From the NCBI GenBank assembly GCA_015680685.1, contig MNCI01004801.1:801780-865779 (forward strand): 64,000 nt of DNA, written 5' to 3'. Each line of letters opens with the position of its first letter. The stretch's first letter is position 1. This DNA comes from Gnetum montanum. Taxonomy: Eukaryota > Streptophyta > Gnetopsida > Gnetales > Gnetaceae. A program made the translations under genes and the position numbers. A model generated the notes under the pieces. That model did no database searches. It saw nothing but the letters and a program-made list of their open reading frames with translations, and was not told the origin of the DNA. Of this stretch, positions 21,031 through 32,960 are shown piece after piece.

Positions 21031-22833
21031 TGTAGCGACCAAAAATGTCAGTGGCTGGAAAGACTGAGAGGTTGTTGGGCAAACAATTTTAACCCTGGAT
21101 CCTTGTGAGGGCCGTGATAGATGAAAATAGAAACGAGGCACCCTGAATGGTCTGGTTGATCAGACAAGGACTTAGTCAATGTAACTTAACCTTATGTAAA
21201 CATCGTTTTAAGTGCGAAACACATGAAATCTAACTGATGATTAATAAATGCGGTAATGAAGAAAAAATGGTAAATAGTCATGACAATATAAAAACAACAA
21301 AGTAACTGGGATGAGGAAATGCACCACTGCAAAGTCATAGGTTCGATTCTCTTCTCAGCTTGAAAATGTATAACAAGTGGTATAGTGCTGGAGGGGCATA
21401 GAGGTTCAAGAATGACTAGAACGCTCAAAATGCCTCAACTATGTTTTCGAGTACAAGCTTAAGAGCCAATAGTACAAAGTGCCAATAAGTGAAAAGCTAA
21501 CTTTTGAATTGCTAAAATGCTAACCAATGCCAACAATGCTCAAAATTACCTAAAATTGCCAACCTTGCCAACAAATTTTTGCCAACCGCAAACCAAATTT
21601 TTTCCAATGCCAACTAAATTTTCCAACCCCTTAAGCATTTCTTGTTGGGGTATTTATAGGACTAGGATCATGCAAGAAATGAGGCTTAGATGACACGTGT
21701 CCTGGACCCATAAAATGCTAACATGTCTATACTGCATGAACATGCAAAGTTGGTCATGAACTTGCCACACTTTGATTATGCTGATGAAATTAGAGATGCT
21801 GATGTCAAATGTGCAAACAATGCAGGTAAGAGATAAAAAACACTAGCATAACGTAGCTATTTGGTACACTATGTTATGCTATGTAGTGTAGCACATCGGC
21901 ATAGCGTAGCTACTTGCTATGCTGTGCTATGCTATGTAGTGTAGCATAGTGTAGCCACCAGTTTGAAAAATAAATTGGCATTGAAGTCAACTATATCTGC
22001 TGGAAGCTTCTACACACATCAGGTTAACTTTTACAGCACTTTATTTAATTTGAATCTTTGCTACTCTACGCTAGGCTACATAGCATAGCAGCTAGCCTCA
22101 AGTGCGAACTGTGTTAAAATTGCAAACACTTTCTTGGAGGTCTAATCATGCTAACAACTGCAAATTTTTCCTTTTGCAAAGGGATGCTTTTGAACTTGCT
22201 GAACTTGTATTTGAGGTGCTCATTACTACCTTTCAATCATTGCTACGCTATATAGCATAACACAGCGTAGCAACCAGTGTATCTTACTTTTTCCTCAATT
22301 CACAAATTTCTAGTAAGAGACCTTGCTGAAGGACTGGAATTCAAATAACACAATTGGTTTTTAGGGCCAAAGTGCTTGCCGAGTGCAATTGGAATCACTA
22401 GGTAAGCTGTAACTTTCTATTTTTCCTTTGTTACGCTGTGTAGTGTAGCATAGCGTAGCACCTTGTTCATCAACGGTTTAGTTGCCTGCACAACTGTCTT
22501 CTGAGGCCTGCTACGCTACATAGTGTAGCATAGTGTAGCAAACTTCTTCACTAGAAAACTTGCTAAACTATTTTGCCCAGCCTAAGCACCGTTGACAACC
22601 ACACACATCATTTCTGAGTAGACTATTAGCTGGATGAACCATCCAGGTGGGTAGGCTGGAAAGTCCATCGGGCCTGTCAACTTTGGAGGTAGAAAACTTG
22701 CCAGACTAGATAGTCTCTACTTAGAGCATCCATTTCCTACCAAACTGTCATGACGCCGCACTTGTGGAAATCCCTTGCTTGAATTCCAAGACCCTGGTGA
22801 AGCAAAAGTGCCTTGAAATTTTAGGATGTTTCA
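21031..22833 (-). repeat. E1 5' LTR (1803 bp)
   Basis: Starts TGTAGCGACC and ends GGATGTTTCA on the plus strand. It is homologous to 4813-6637 over its full length. It has a minus-strand TATA box at 21651-21658, a tRNA-like segment at 21302-21351, and palindrome clusters at about 21845-21957, 22063, 22243, 22433 and 22511. Confidence 0.9.
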
Positions 22834-22838
22834 CTTTG
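22834..22838. repeat. Target site duplication of E1 (right), CTTTG
   Basis: CTTTG follows the LTR terminus GTTTCA and matches 4808-4812. Confidence 0.9.
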
Positions 22839-24755
22839 TAGGTCATCTTTCAGCACAAGGCAGAAGTCTATATCATGATCAAGTAGTTTATGATAATGGT
22901 AGAAGTAGTCTAGCTTGAAGTATCTAGGCAATTAGGGATCATACTTCATTTCCCAGGTGGGATCTTCAGCTATTTCACATAGTCATTTGTGTTTTATCCG
23001 AGAAACTTTAGTCATGTGTTTATGTTGCATGCATCCATTGCTTAATAGTTGTTCTAGCAACTTGGACGGTTTTAATGGTAATGTAGTGTATTTAAACTTG
23101 TTCTTCCTTTCAAAGTTAGGTCTAATTATTGTTAATGCAGTGGTCCTAGAAGTTGATGGTTGATTATTATGGTTATTAGCAGGGACCTTCGGTGGGTTGA
23201 CCTTTAGCCCTTGATTCATGGTTTTGGTTTTCTTGGTTATAGTTGCTACGATGGTGTTGTTTTGTTTGCTCTTTCTCTCTCTTCAAGTATGTTGGTTTTT
23301 TATTTGATATATGGCTAGATCATGTCTAGCCTCCATGAAATCCTCTATATTTTTAGTTTGCAAGAATTCTTGGCTAAGAGACTATGGATCAAGGTAGTAG
23401 AGTTTGGACTTGATGAAGTCATTAACTGCTCCCTTGAATGTGGCTAACAAGTGGGCTTTAGCTATGGGCTATGGTGTTTCATTTAGTAGTTCATTCTATA
23501 GCTAAATGAATTTCTTATACAGGTTCTAAGGATCCTTACTTGACCTTCATGAATTGATCAAGCATTATGTCAAGCTTCAAGTTATACTTGAAGTGGTTGA
23601 GAAATTGAGCTATTATGCCCACCAAAAAGGATATGGACCCTCTGGGCAATGCTTGATACCAATCAAGTGCTTTCTTAGTCAAAGACATAGGAACAATCCT
23701 CATGATGGTATGAGGCCATGGATACAAAAGCAAACATTCAAATTGAAAGTTAATAAGGTGAGCATTAGGGTCACATTCTTCATTATATTTTCCAAATTAG
23801 GGAATGGGGACACTAAGAGGATGTTTCAAGGATGGAACTATAGGACTTATGGGATCATCCTAGTAGAAGTTCATAATATTAAAAACTTGTGTGATAGAGG
23901 CTTTAAGCCTCTTCAACTCCTCCATTAGGTCTTAGATCATTTGGAAGGCTTGATCCAAGCCTTGTGGTGGCCCCATAGTTTTTGAGATTTGTACATACGG
24001 TTATGCTATTTTTTGTAAGGCTTGTGGAATCATTATGGGTTGCATGATAGAAGGAAAAGATTGCACTATGGTTATGGCTTGTGGGCCAAACAAAGAAAAA
24101 TATGTTTATGATGGTACTTGAGTCACAAATGGGACAAATGTGATGTGTGATCCTTGTGTTACTAGGGGTCCCATGATAGATCCCATGTGAGTAGTTAATA
24201 GATTTACTATTGTAAAAGCCACCATTGATGGTTTTACATATCAAGACTATGTTGTAAATGGAATTGATGTGTTATAGTTTGTTGTTTGTGGCATTGATTG
24301 AGTGTGATGTGTGGCTATAGCCAATGTGGGATCTGCCATAGTAGGCTATGGAGGAGTAGATGATGGTGGCACCATGCCCATGGTGAAAACAAAAGCATTA
24401 GGGGAAGGTTCTATAGCTTTGGAGGATGTTTTTTGGAACAGTCCTCTAAGGATGTTTTCAAGCTAAGATTCTACCTTAAATTCATCCTCTTCTTCCTATT
24501 GCTCCCCAAAGGTAGGTTTGTCATCTTCCTCTTCCATGACAATTAATTAGGCTAGGATGCTAGAATAGACATTGTTAAGAGGAATTTCTTCATACGGGAA
24601 AGGGATGTACTCTTTTCCATCCCTATGTGTGAGCTCAAACTCCCTTTTGGCCTCAGCTTTAATTCATGGAATTAATATGCTTACCTATATTTTGGCATAA
24701 ATGAAGTTATAATGATCTTAATTTATGATTGCAAAATCAAGACTCTCCCTTCTAA
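22839..24755 (-). pseudogene. gag: E0 gag (5' half of E0, interrupted by E1)
   Basis: Minus-strand gag of the host element. The capsid core at 23536-23733 reads PWPHTIMRIVPMSLTKKALD, WYQALPRGSIS and FLNHFKYNLKLDIML, closely matching E2 (SLIDSALDWYRALPHNSISS). Basic/Pro-rich frames lie at 22983-23219 (NPPKVPANNHNNQPSTSRT). The zinc-knuckle region begins at about 22920 and is broken at 22838 by E1; its last codons lie at 4785-4812. N-terminal Ser/Thr/Ile-rich sequence extends to about 24755, where similarity to E1 gag stops abruptly, so E0 lacks its 5' LTR here. Confidence 0.75.
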
Positions 24756-25490
24756 CATATTCAGATGGTGAAGGCAAAAGCTAAGGAGGCCCTATATCTA
24801 CTCAAGGAAGGAGGTAATGTCTAGCAGCCTATCTTTGATGGGCTTAATGACTATAAAAAGGTTGAGGTCTACATGAAGGAGCTACAAATTGAGGAGTGAT
24901 GGAGTACATGGAGCTTGCCAATCTCTGTTATGCATATCTAGTGATGTTGAATGCCAAATGTCCATGGTCTAAATTGGATGAGTAGGTGACCAGTTCATAC
25001 TTGTTGTACGAAGCTAAGTTCAAACATCACAAAGACACCAAGTAAAAGCTTAAGATGGAAAATGTAGAACTCATTGTTTTTAGGTAATTCTTAACTAATC
25101 AATGGTCTGCAACTGAGAACTTGACTAGGAGAATAAGTGACTACCAGGAGCTATAGAATGTAGTAAAGGCATTTAATGTTGAATGCAATCTTTTCACTAC
25201 TTGGTTCATCAATGAAAAGGAGTTGTTCTCAATAATGACCTATCCTTGGGATGTTCCCTCATAAGCCCAAATTTGTGATGTGGTGTGCACTATGAATGAT
25301 CCTAGAAGTAAGGAGGAGAAGATGAAGAAATTGTTGAAGGCCTTCCATCTTCCACAAAAAGTTATAGCTATCATAGGTCAACCACAATTGCTTCAACCAT
25401 TGCATGCACCTAAAGCAAGAGAAGGTCCTTCAAAGCCTTAGGAACCTCATCACCTAGGACCATTTGATCTTCTTCCTTGTCTTCACACCA
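24756..25490 (+). pseudogene. Decayed plus-strand frame with coiled-coil character
   Basis: The plus strand reads, with stops, KAKAKEALYLLKEGGNV, then WSKLDE, KLKMENVELIV, RRISDYQEL, NVECNLFTTWFINEKELFSI and EEKMKKLLKAFHLPQ. The order of a coil followed by an EC...W...(E)LF/F segment resembles the last exon of the antisense gene of E1 (EDLHSRNEFLL and LECATYCKQYWDALVNFYT), but I could not align it firmly. It may belong to E4 or be a second relic of that gene. No function is assigned. Confidence 0.35.
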
Positions 25491-26077
25491 TTAGAGGAAT
25501 TGTGTTTGTCATTTTTTTCATAGTGTTTAATTTTGTTATGTTGAACACCAAAATTTTGTAATGATTATAAATCCATGTACTCATGTAGTTAGTATTTGTG
25601 AATGTCAATAGTTAGTCAATAATCCCATACCTTCCCAAAATTTTGTAAGAAACTTGTTTCTCCTTTTGTTCACTCGAGGATGAGTTTTCATTCAGTCATG
25701 GGGGTATGATGAGTCATGTTTTCTTGGGTTTCATCAATGCAGCCATGTCGATGTGGGATTTGATGCATTAACATGGCCTCATCAGCATAATATTTATTTT
25801 TTCCAATAAATACATACTTACCTACCATTTTTATGAGATATTTAGTCATAGTTATAGTAGAGATTTTGTAGTTTTCTTTCTTAAAGGTTAGAATATTTTT
25901 CTAAGTGCCTACAAAAAGAGTTAAAAGAGTGTATAGATCTTTATTTGAGCACTATTGTACCTAACCATGATAGTTTGTGCAGAAATAAAGATAAGATTTT
26001 TGATAAACCTTGCAGCACTTTAAAATAGATTAATTTTTTATTTATGCATTTAATGTTTTATGTAATTTATTTAATGG
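25491..26077 (+). mobile_element. E4: 3' end and LTR start of an Athila-like element
   Basis: The 3' UTR (25491-25706) ends in CTCGAGGATGAGTTTTCATT and a G-rich tract (GTCATGGGGGTA). The LTR begins TGATGAGTCATG at 25707. The same arrangement precedes the E3 LTR at 46272 (CTCGAGGACAAGTTTTCATT, GTCATGTGGGTA, TAATGAATCATG). E2 inserted into this LTR at 26073-26077; the rest should resume at 36240, but I could not find its end. Confidence 0.65.
26073..26077. repeat. Target site duplication of E2 (left), AATGG
   Basis: AATGG precedes TGAAAAC, the LTR start. The same five bases follow the other LTR at 36235-36239. Confidence 0.9.
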
Positions 26078-26269
26078 TGAAAACAAGACAAAATTTTGGC
26101 CTAGCACTTTCAAACAAGATTCAAGCTAAGTCATGCAGCTACCCAAGCATGAATACAACATGACCAAACTCGGAGGCCTCCGAAAGAGCCCCCGATGGTT
26201 CATGATTCAACAAGCAAGGTCCTCCCAGGGCCCACAGGAAACTATACCAACTTCCAACATCCAGAATCA

Positions 26270-27310
26270 AAATTTTTGGGTTCAAAATGCTTGGTTTTGG
26301 CTAAGTACACTTTGGTTACGCTATGGATTACACTGCACAGCGAAAGGATCAATGTAACCAACTTTTGGAGCCACAAAACTAAGTTAAAATAGACCAAAAT
26401 TGAGCACAACGACCCCCCCATGACCTTCACCAAGGCCCCCAATAGCTCCCAGCCTCTAGAAAATCAAAATTTGGGCCTTAAATGAGGTATTTTCAGTTGA
26501 TTACGCTTGAGCTATATTTTCATACGCTACACAACGTATGAACAGCGTGGCCAAGCTAAAATAGCCCAATTTAGGCATCTTAAGGAAACATTTTGACATG
26601 GATTCAACTCCTGAGGGCTGGGCAGTAGTTTTGTATGATCAGAAGCTCTAGAAACTCAAATATTGGCCCTGAAATGATGCATTCTTTAGTTCATAGGCTG
26701 AGCTTACGCTGCACAGCGTAAGCACAGCGTAACCAAGTAAAAACAGGGCAAAACAAGTAGTTTTAGGTAGCATATTCGACACCCAAGCAACCCAGAGGGA
26801 CTGACAGCACTTGTACGTATTCAAAGACTTCAAAAAATCCAAATTTGGGCCTCAAATGTGCCATTTTGACTTGATGACACTAGGGTTACTTTTTCATACG
26901 CTGCACAGCGTCTGAACAGCGTAACCACACAAAACAAGCCCAAAACTGCATCAAAATGAGTAAAAAGATAACATTTGGAGCACCCTGGAGGACAAGAAGC
27001 ACTCAAGCATTAAGAAACAGGCATCATCATATAGAACCCATCTTCAGAGATGGCATTTTCACTTGGTCACACTGAGGCTTACGCTGGCCAGCATAAGCCT
27101 AGCGTAACCAACCCAAAGTGATTCAAAACAACATCAAATCCAAGGTAAAATCGGCTCAAATTTGACCTGTAGGACCCTCCAGACATTAGACATGCAGGTC
27201 TACCTTTAGAATAGGCTTTAGAGGTCAAAATTAGGTTCAAAATGCACTATTTTTTGCACATGCTGAACAGCGTATGGCAGCATATTGAGCAGCGTATGAT
27301 ACAGCGTGTG
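26270..27310. repeat. About 190-bp subrepeats with palindromic cores in U3
   Basis: A shared anchor (TTTGGGCCTCAAATG and variants) starts at about 26274, 26468, 26660, 26844, 27040 and 27229. It is followed about 45-60 bp later by a core such as TACGCTGCACAGCGTAAGC and ACAGCGTAACC. Spacing is 184-196 bp. The same units occur in the 3' LTR at about 34288-35300. Confidence 0.85.
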
Positions 27311-27666
27311 CACTTGTGACACTGAATTCCCATATGCTGGACGTTGGACACCGACGTTGAGACACGCTAGAGCCTTCCAAAACACGTTGATGAAGAAAAT
27401 AGCACACCAAAGCATAGATCCAGAGGCCAGAGACACAATTCTTTGTTGTAACATAAAGATTCTTTTGTAAATTTCAAATTCTCTCAGCGTGCTAAGTTCA
27501 TACGCTATGGGCTTCATATGCCAGTGTAAAAGTTGGTCATGCTAGACACTGTACATTGTAACATTTTGTGCATCTGGTCAATGCACACACCTGTCACCCG
27601 ATCCAAATTTTTCTCACCCTATAGCCACTAATCTTTTCCCAGATCCAAATCTCATGCCATAAATCC

Positions 27667-27673
27667 TATAAAT
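27667..27673 (+). promoter_or_regulatory. TATA box of E2 5' LTR
   Basis: TATAAAT in the context CCTATAAATCTCC. It is conserved at 35673-35679 in the other LTR (TTCTATAAATCTCC). Confidence 0.6.
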
Positions 27674-28233
27674 CTCCTATTTTTCCACTAGATCAAGGTT
27701 TGAAAATTGGAATCTCACGCAGTTAGGAAATCTGGGCATCAATCTCATACATTGGGATTCATACAGACTTGGATGTTGTACACCTGCAATCTAAAACCTA
27801 CATCTTCCCAGCATCCGTTCTCATCCATCGAGGCTAAATGTCTGCCTTACGACCAATCCACAACTGCGTTCTGACTGGTGCACGTTCTAATTGTTTATCA
27901 ATACAAATATTTTGCATTATTGCCTAGATTCTTGCAGTTTACATTATTTTTCCTATTTACATTTTTCCTATTTTCATTATTAAATAGTTTACATTTGTTT
28001 TCATTTTTTTATGTTCAATTTTGCATTTGTTTACATATAATCCAATGCATCGTAATTGCGTACATTCGGGGAAGTCCTCATTTGATCTGCATGAGGACCA
28101 TTCAAGGCACTCTACCTCTATTAATTTCTAGCTTACCCTTAGGCAAAGGCAGGGTCTTACTATTTTTTTTGTAGATCTCTCGGCGTCCATTCATTCCAGC
28201 CTCTCGCTGACGATTTCAGACGGTATAGTAAAT

Positions 28234-28252
28234 TGGTGTTAGAAGGAGGGCC
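28234..28252 (+). other. E2 primer binding site
   Basis: TGGTGTTAGAAGGAGGGCC lies six bases inside the LTR end. It differs from the E1 PBS at only three positions. Confidence 0.75.
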
Positions 28253-28714
28253 ATTTCTCTGCTATCTGGCTCTTAGCATCCTAGATCCAGTGTTCACACA
28301 CTGCTGTGATTACCAATGTTCCTACGTGGTCTTGTTCCTAGCGTTCAGGCACTGTTTCCTATTGATAAATCCTATTTCTAGTCCAGACGTTGTTTCATAG
28401 TTTTCCAGGCACGTTCCTGCTTAAATCAAAGCATCCTGCACCTTTCTCTCTAAGATCCAGAAGCTACCCACAGTGTCCTGCACTCTCTGCTGATTTTAGA
28501 CATTATTTACAGCATCCCTCATCCTTATCTCTCTTTTCTAACGCTATTCACAACTTCCAAATCTAAGTTTTTTTCTCAAACGCTGCATCTAGCACTTAGT
28601 TTTCTCACCCAAACATCCCAATTAGCATCCAAATGGTGTTCTACAGGTCATATGCTGCACCATCATTCATTTATATTTCAACATTTCTTTTTATATGCCA
28701 CACGTTGTTCACAA

Positions 28715-28890
28715 CTCTCCACAGCATCCACATGTTGTGCTTAGTGTACACACGTTGTGCCTTAGCCCACACATTGTGCCTAAGTCACACACGCCATGCT
28801 TGAGCCCCAGACGTTGTGCCTTAGCCCCAGACACTGTGCCTTAGCCTCAGATGCTGTGCCTTAGCTTCAGACACTGTACCTGGTTTCCAC
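28715..28890 (+). repeat. CAGACGTTGTGCCTTAGCC short tandem array
   Basis: About eight imperfect copies of a 19-20-bp unit lie in the 5' leader between PBS and gag of E2. CAC(A)CGTTGTGCCTTAG(CC) drifts to CAGATGCTGTGCCTTAG. Confidence 0.85.
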
Positions 28891-29058
28891 ACACTGCAGT
28901 TAGTCACGCTGAATAGTTGGTCACACTATAGTTGTTCACGCTACAGACTTGTCACACTGCACATGCTGCAGTCCAGTCACATTGCACACGCTGCACCCTC
29001 ATCCTAGATCACATGTTGCACTTGTTGCCTTGTCCATACACTGCCCAGTCACATCACC

Positions 29059-30930
29059 ATGGAGTCTTCCCAGATCTCCAACACACATGCCCATGTAATC
29101 CTCACACAAGAACGGTATAACTATATTTGTGTGAAGATTCAGGCCAACCTTCCCATTGACCACACAGAGAAGGAAGCGAAACAAAACATTGAGAGCATAT
29201 ACATGGGGGGTCATGAATTCACTTCTTTTGTATATGACATCATCCCCCTTTCTGAGCCCCAGCACAAACTCATCTCCCATCTCCTTATGGCAAGGAGCCA
29301 AAACTCATGGCGACCCACTAAGGAGCCCCAAAACCAAGATGAGGAAGATGACTCCATAGCACAATCTAAACATGAGGATTCATATTACACCCTCACTTCC
29401 CATGCCTATGTGAACCCATCATTCCACCTTCGCATGGGACAGACGGCCACTCACCAAGTGTCAATGAGCGCACAAGCACCACTATCCCAATAGAGATTAC
29501 CCACGTCCATCTCCACCTAGTACATACCACACATGCAAACACATGGAGCCCCTTTCATGACTTCAGCTCCGCACATCTAGGGTATCACTTCATAGTTTTT
29601 GGCTAGGCAAGGAATCATACCCCTTATTCAACAACCCACTCACTTCAACGTGCCACACCCCGCAACCACAACTCTAAATGTTGCTCCATAGCAACAAATG
29701 ACAACCCAAAAATCTCCCTAACCAACTAATCTGCCTACTGCCGAAGAGTGGGCAAAAGCCAAAAAATGATGCAAGCGTTAGCTGAAGAGGTAAAGCACCT
29801 CAAAATGGAAAACACTGAACAAGTTAAAGTATTGGACTTCTACCAAGATGATCCAATTAGCTCTTCAGTGCCACCATTTTCTTTACCCAAGGGAATCACA
29901 CTCCCACAGTTAACCAAGTACAATAGGAAGGGAGACCCGAATGCTTACTTGGTAACATTCCGATCAGAGATCCTATTGCTTCAAGCTTGGCCCCATGCAA
30001 TCCTACGCGTGTTCGCCATGTCCCTAATAGACAGTGCCTTAGACTGGTACCGAGCCCTGCCACATAACTCCATATCCTCTTTGGAGGATCTATTACATTA
30101 GTTCATCACCTGATTTAAGTACAACCTCAAGCCTGAGGCCATATTAGATACTTTGATATAGGTGAAATAAGCACCACTAGAGCCTATGCAGAAGTTCATT
30201 CAATGATGGAGCGCAGCCCTTAACAAACTTCATGAGCCCATCCCTGAAACATATTTTCTTACGATTTTGAAGGTAGCTGTGAATGACTTTGTTAAGTTAA
30301 AACTGTACTACCTAAGTGCTCGAATGTTGAGCCAAGCCTTCACGTAGATCAAGAACATTGAACAAGCTAAACAAACTAGCAATGATCCTTCCTATGTGGC
30401 TTACAAGAAGTAACATGTTTCCAAACAACAGAAAACAATGGAAACTGTAGCAGCAAGCACAAAAACAACAAACACCAGTACCAACCTGCCTGCAATGACA
30501 GGAGCCACCCCAATGCCCAACTTTCAGTGCAAGGATCGCTCTAAGTATACGCCGCTACCCACACGACCCTCTGAACTACTAGAGTAACTCCTCAAAATCA
30601 GGAAAATCCAATACAAACAAGTAGTGGAGAATGCTCATTGAAGACATGACAGGTACTGCAAGCTACTAAGGAACCCCACCTTAGCAGCGCTAAACGAGCC
30701 CCCGGTCCCACAACACTTCAAATTAGATCAATTCTGTCACTACCACCAAATGTTTGGGCAATACCGAAAACTATCGTGCCTTATAGGATGATCTTCAGAC
30801 CATGATAGAACGAGGCCAACTCAACATCAACACATTGAGTCAACCTAGGATAGATGATGCCTCCTATGTCATAAAATCCATTAGCATAGGAAGCAAGCCC
30901 AAACCTGTGTGGTAACCTTTCATGATCCAT
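29059..30930 (+). pseudogene. gag: E2 gag polyprotein
   Basis: The ATG at 29059 opens 144 codons (MESSQISNTHAHVILTQERY), ending in Ser/Gln/Ala-rich sequence. After stops, the frame at 29748-30101 gives an N-terminal coil (MMQALAEEVKHLKMENTEQV) and the capsid core LPQLTKYNRKGDPNAYLVTF, AMSLIDSALDWYRALP. The core continues with stops to FVKLKLYYLSARMLSQAF. A basic/Thr-rich part follows, then a degraded knuckle FCHYHQMFGQYRKLSCL, where E1 keeps C-x-H-x-GH-x-C. It is homologous to the E0 and E1 gags. It would supply or poison particles if expressed, but is now multiply broken. Confidence 0.8.
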
Positions 30931-31689
30931 ATTCCTCTTAGCAAGGCAATGATCCCCTCTGCCTCCACAAGCAAGAGGCCTCACATTGTCATCCAAGTGC
31001 CACCTCGAGCACCTGTAAAACCTTTCGTGGTCAAAGTACCACCGTAATCGTTTACTAAGATGTTAAACTAGCATGATGCACTGACCACAACCGCAAAGAA
31101 ACCTTTCATCATCAAGGTGCCATAATAAGCTAGTCAAACACTAAAGACTCCTTCCAAACTACCATTTGTCATAAAGGTGCCACCATGCGATGGCCCCTCA
31201 CCTACCCAGAGCCCAATCATAGACAATGTTTCAACCTCTTCTCCCTCAAGATTCAACCTTGCCAAAAACACGGGTAAGCATACCAAATGGTAGCAGAAGA
31301 GGAAAAATGAATAATGAAAAACATCCATAGCAAAAAAAAATCCACACCAAGCAAGCAAAAATCAAACGCTGGGGCCCCTACCCCTAATCTCAAGCAAACC
31401 AGGCCTAAGCCCCCTACGCAAGAGGCCCATCCCTCAACCCACACAAAGGAAGCCAAAGCAAACACAATGACCAACAACATAGACTTCGTAGCTGCACTAG
31501 CCCAAGTAAAACAAATGCTTAAACAGAAGAACACAACGATGAGCTTGTACGACTTGTTCATGACTTCAGCCATTCACCGTGAATCCTTGGCTTAAACGTT
31601 AGCATCCATTCTTGTTATTGAGGACATCCATGCAAAAGAGGAATCCATCCGTGCAATGATTTTGCAACACACACCACAAGGATTGGGTT

Positions 31690-32220
31690 CAAACACCTTA
31701 GCCTTCCGCGATGATGTAGTTAAAGTCAACCCCGAATGAGGGGAGGTCACAATAGCTCCATTGTCGATTAGTGTACGTGTTGGGCAATGTACCATTTGTA
31801 GAGTGCACGTTGATGATGGTGCAGCAACAAATGTAGCTTTATACTCTGTCATCGACAAACTAGGCATGGCAGACGAGATCATGCCAACAAAAACCACGTG
31901 TTTAAAATCCTTCAATGGATCACGTGTCACAATTAAGGGCACAATCAACTTAGCCATTGTGGCAAGAGAAAAATTCCCCACCAGCGCAGAATTCACTGTC
32001 ATAGAAGAGATGCCAAGTTTCAACATTGTTCTTGACAGACCTTAGCTAGCCCAACAATGGGCCGTTTCCTCACCAATACATCAAGAAATCCGCCTTCCAT
32101 ACGAAGGTGGACAAGTCATCATACATGGCGATAACATTCTGTTTCAAGCCATCCACAACATAGACATGTCAAAAATATTGAAAGAAGAGTCTCTTGATGA
32201 AACACCCATGGCAACAAACA
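31690..32220 (+). pseudogene. E2 aspartic protease
   Basis: An open block at 31761-32045 carries ISVRVGQCTICRVHVDDGAA (active-site DDG, where D(S/T)G is usual), then TNVALYSVIDKLGM. It continues with CLKSFNGSRVTIKGTINL and FTVIEEMPSFNIVLDRP. After a stop, LPYEGGQVIIHGDN and a Thr/Lys-rich tail continue. The layout is that of a retropepsin-like domain of about 95 residues. Nothing resembling RT follows; the next features are short repeats. It would cleave its Gag. Confidence 0.75.
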
Positions 32221-32443
32221 CAACACCTAGAGCTAAAACACCTGGATGAATGGTAAAAACTAAAAGCCTCCCAAAGCAACCAAAACCTAGCATGCCTCCT
32301 AGACCACGTCCGACTAGGAAACAACCACACGATCAAGGCTCCCCTTTGGCCAAAAACACGTCTAATCCCCACCCACTCTTCACCTTTGTTCTTTGTGCAT
32401 ACATCACCTTCATTTTCATTGTACTAGCTTACATGTTTACATG

Positions 32444-32556
32444 TGGCCCGAAAAGGCCTTAAACTAGCTTGTGGCCCGAAAAGGCCTTAAACTAACACAC
32501 AACCCAGTATGGATTTAAATTGCCACTCACAGCCCAAAAAGGCCCTAAACTACTAC
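32444..32556. repeat. GGCC-type array of E2
   Basis: Three or four units of the type GGCCCGAAAAGGCCTTAAAC. This is the same unit as E1 17525-17700, in the same orientation relative to the element. Confidence 0.85.
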
Positions 32557-32689
32557 TTTTTGCATATTTTTGTATTTTTCTTGTGCATTTAGGTTCTATT
32601 TTTAACAGTTACTACTTGACATTGTGTTCTCTAGTTTCTTCTTTTGCAGGATCACCTTGACGTACGTGCATGCATCCACACATTGTCCT

Positions 32690-32960
32690 GGAATCATGAT
32701 GATAAACTGATACCACAGAGTGGTCCTGGCATCATGATCTAAAACTGATACCACAGATCATTCAGAATGACAATAAACTACCACACTCTCATCTGACAGA
32801 GTTTGCTAAGACTATAAACTAGCTCACCTCTCCATAGTCCGCCATGACTATAAACTAGCATTGCATTGTTCGCTATGATGCTAAACTGGCAATGTCCAAT
32901 GGGTTATGAAATAAAACTAATCCACGACAGTCTGTCAAGACTATAAACTAGCAAATTCTT
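32690..32960. repeat. GACTATAAACTAGC array of E2
   Basis: About seven degenerate units (gtccgccatgactataaactagc; GATGCTAAACTGGC). The reverse complement, GCTAGTTTATAGTCATGGCGGAC, matches the plus-strand arrays of E1, consistent with the opposite orientations of the elements. Confidence 0.85.

Larger units (their letters stand above)
4813..22833 (-). mobile_element. E1: 18.0-kb Tat-lineage Ty3/gypsy retrotransposon
   Basis: A full-span element on the minus strand. The 5' LTR is 21031-22833, the PBS 21006-21024, gag about 20900-17990, RT/RNase H/second RNase H/integrase 11940-8515, the PPT 6640-6650 and the 3' LTR 4813-6637. It is flanked by the TSD CTTTG. Tat lineage is inferred from the second RNase H after the first, the PBS type and the large size. 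No protease is visible. An opposite-strand intron-containing gene occupies 12792-17198. Pol has a good RT frame but stops elsewhere, and integrase lost its first catalytic Asp, so the copy is not autonomous now. Confidence 0.9.
26078..28227 (+). repeat. E2 5' LTR (2150 bp)
   Basis: Starts TGAAAACAAGAC. It ends ACGGTATA, where the partner LTR has ACGATACA, so the canonical CA end has mutated to TA. U3 (26270-27310) is made of about six diverged tandem units of roughly 190 bp, each with a TACGCTGCACAGCGTA-like palindrome. A TATA box (TATAAAT) lies at 27667-27673. It aligns throughout with 34095-36234. Confidence 0.9.
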
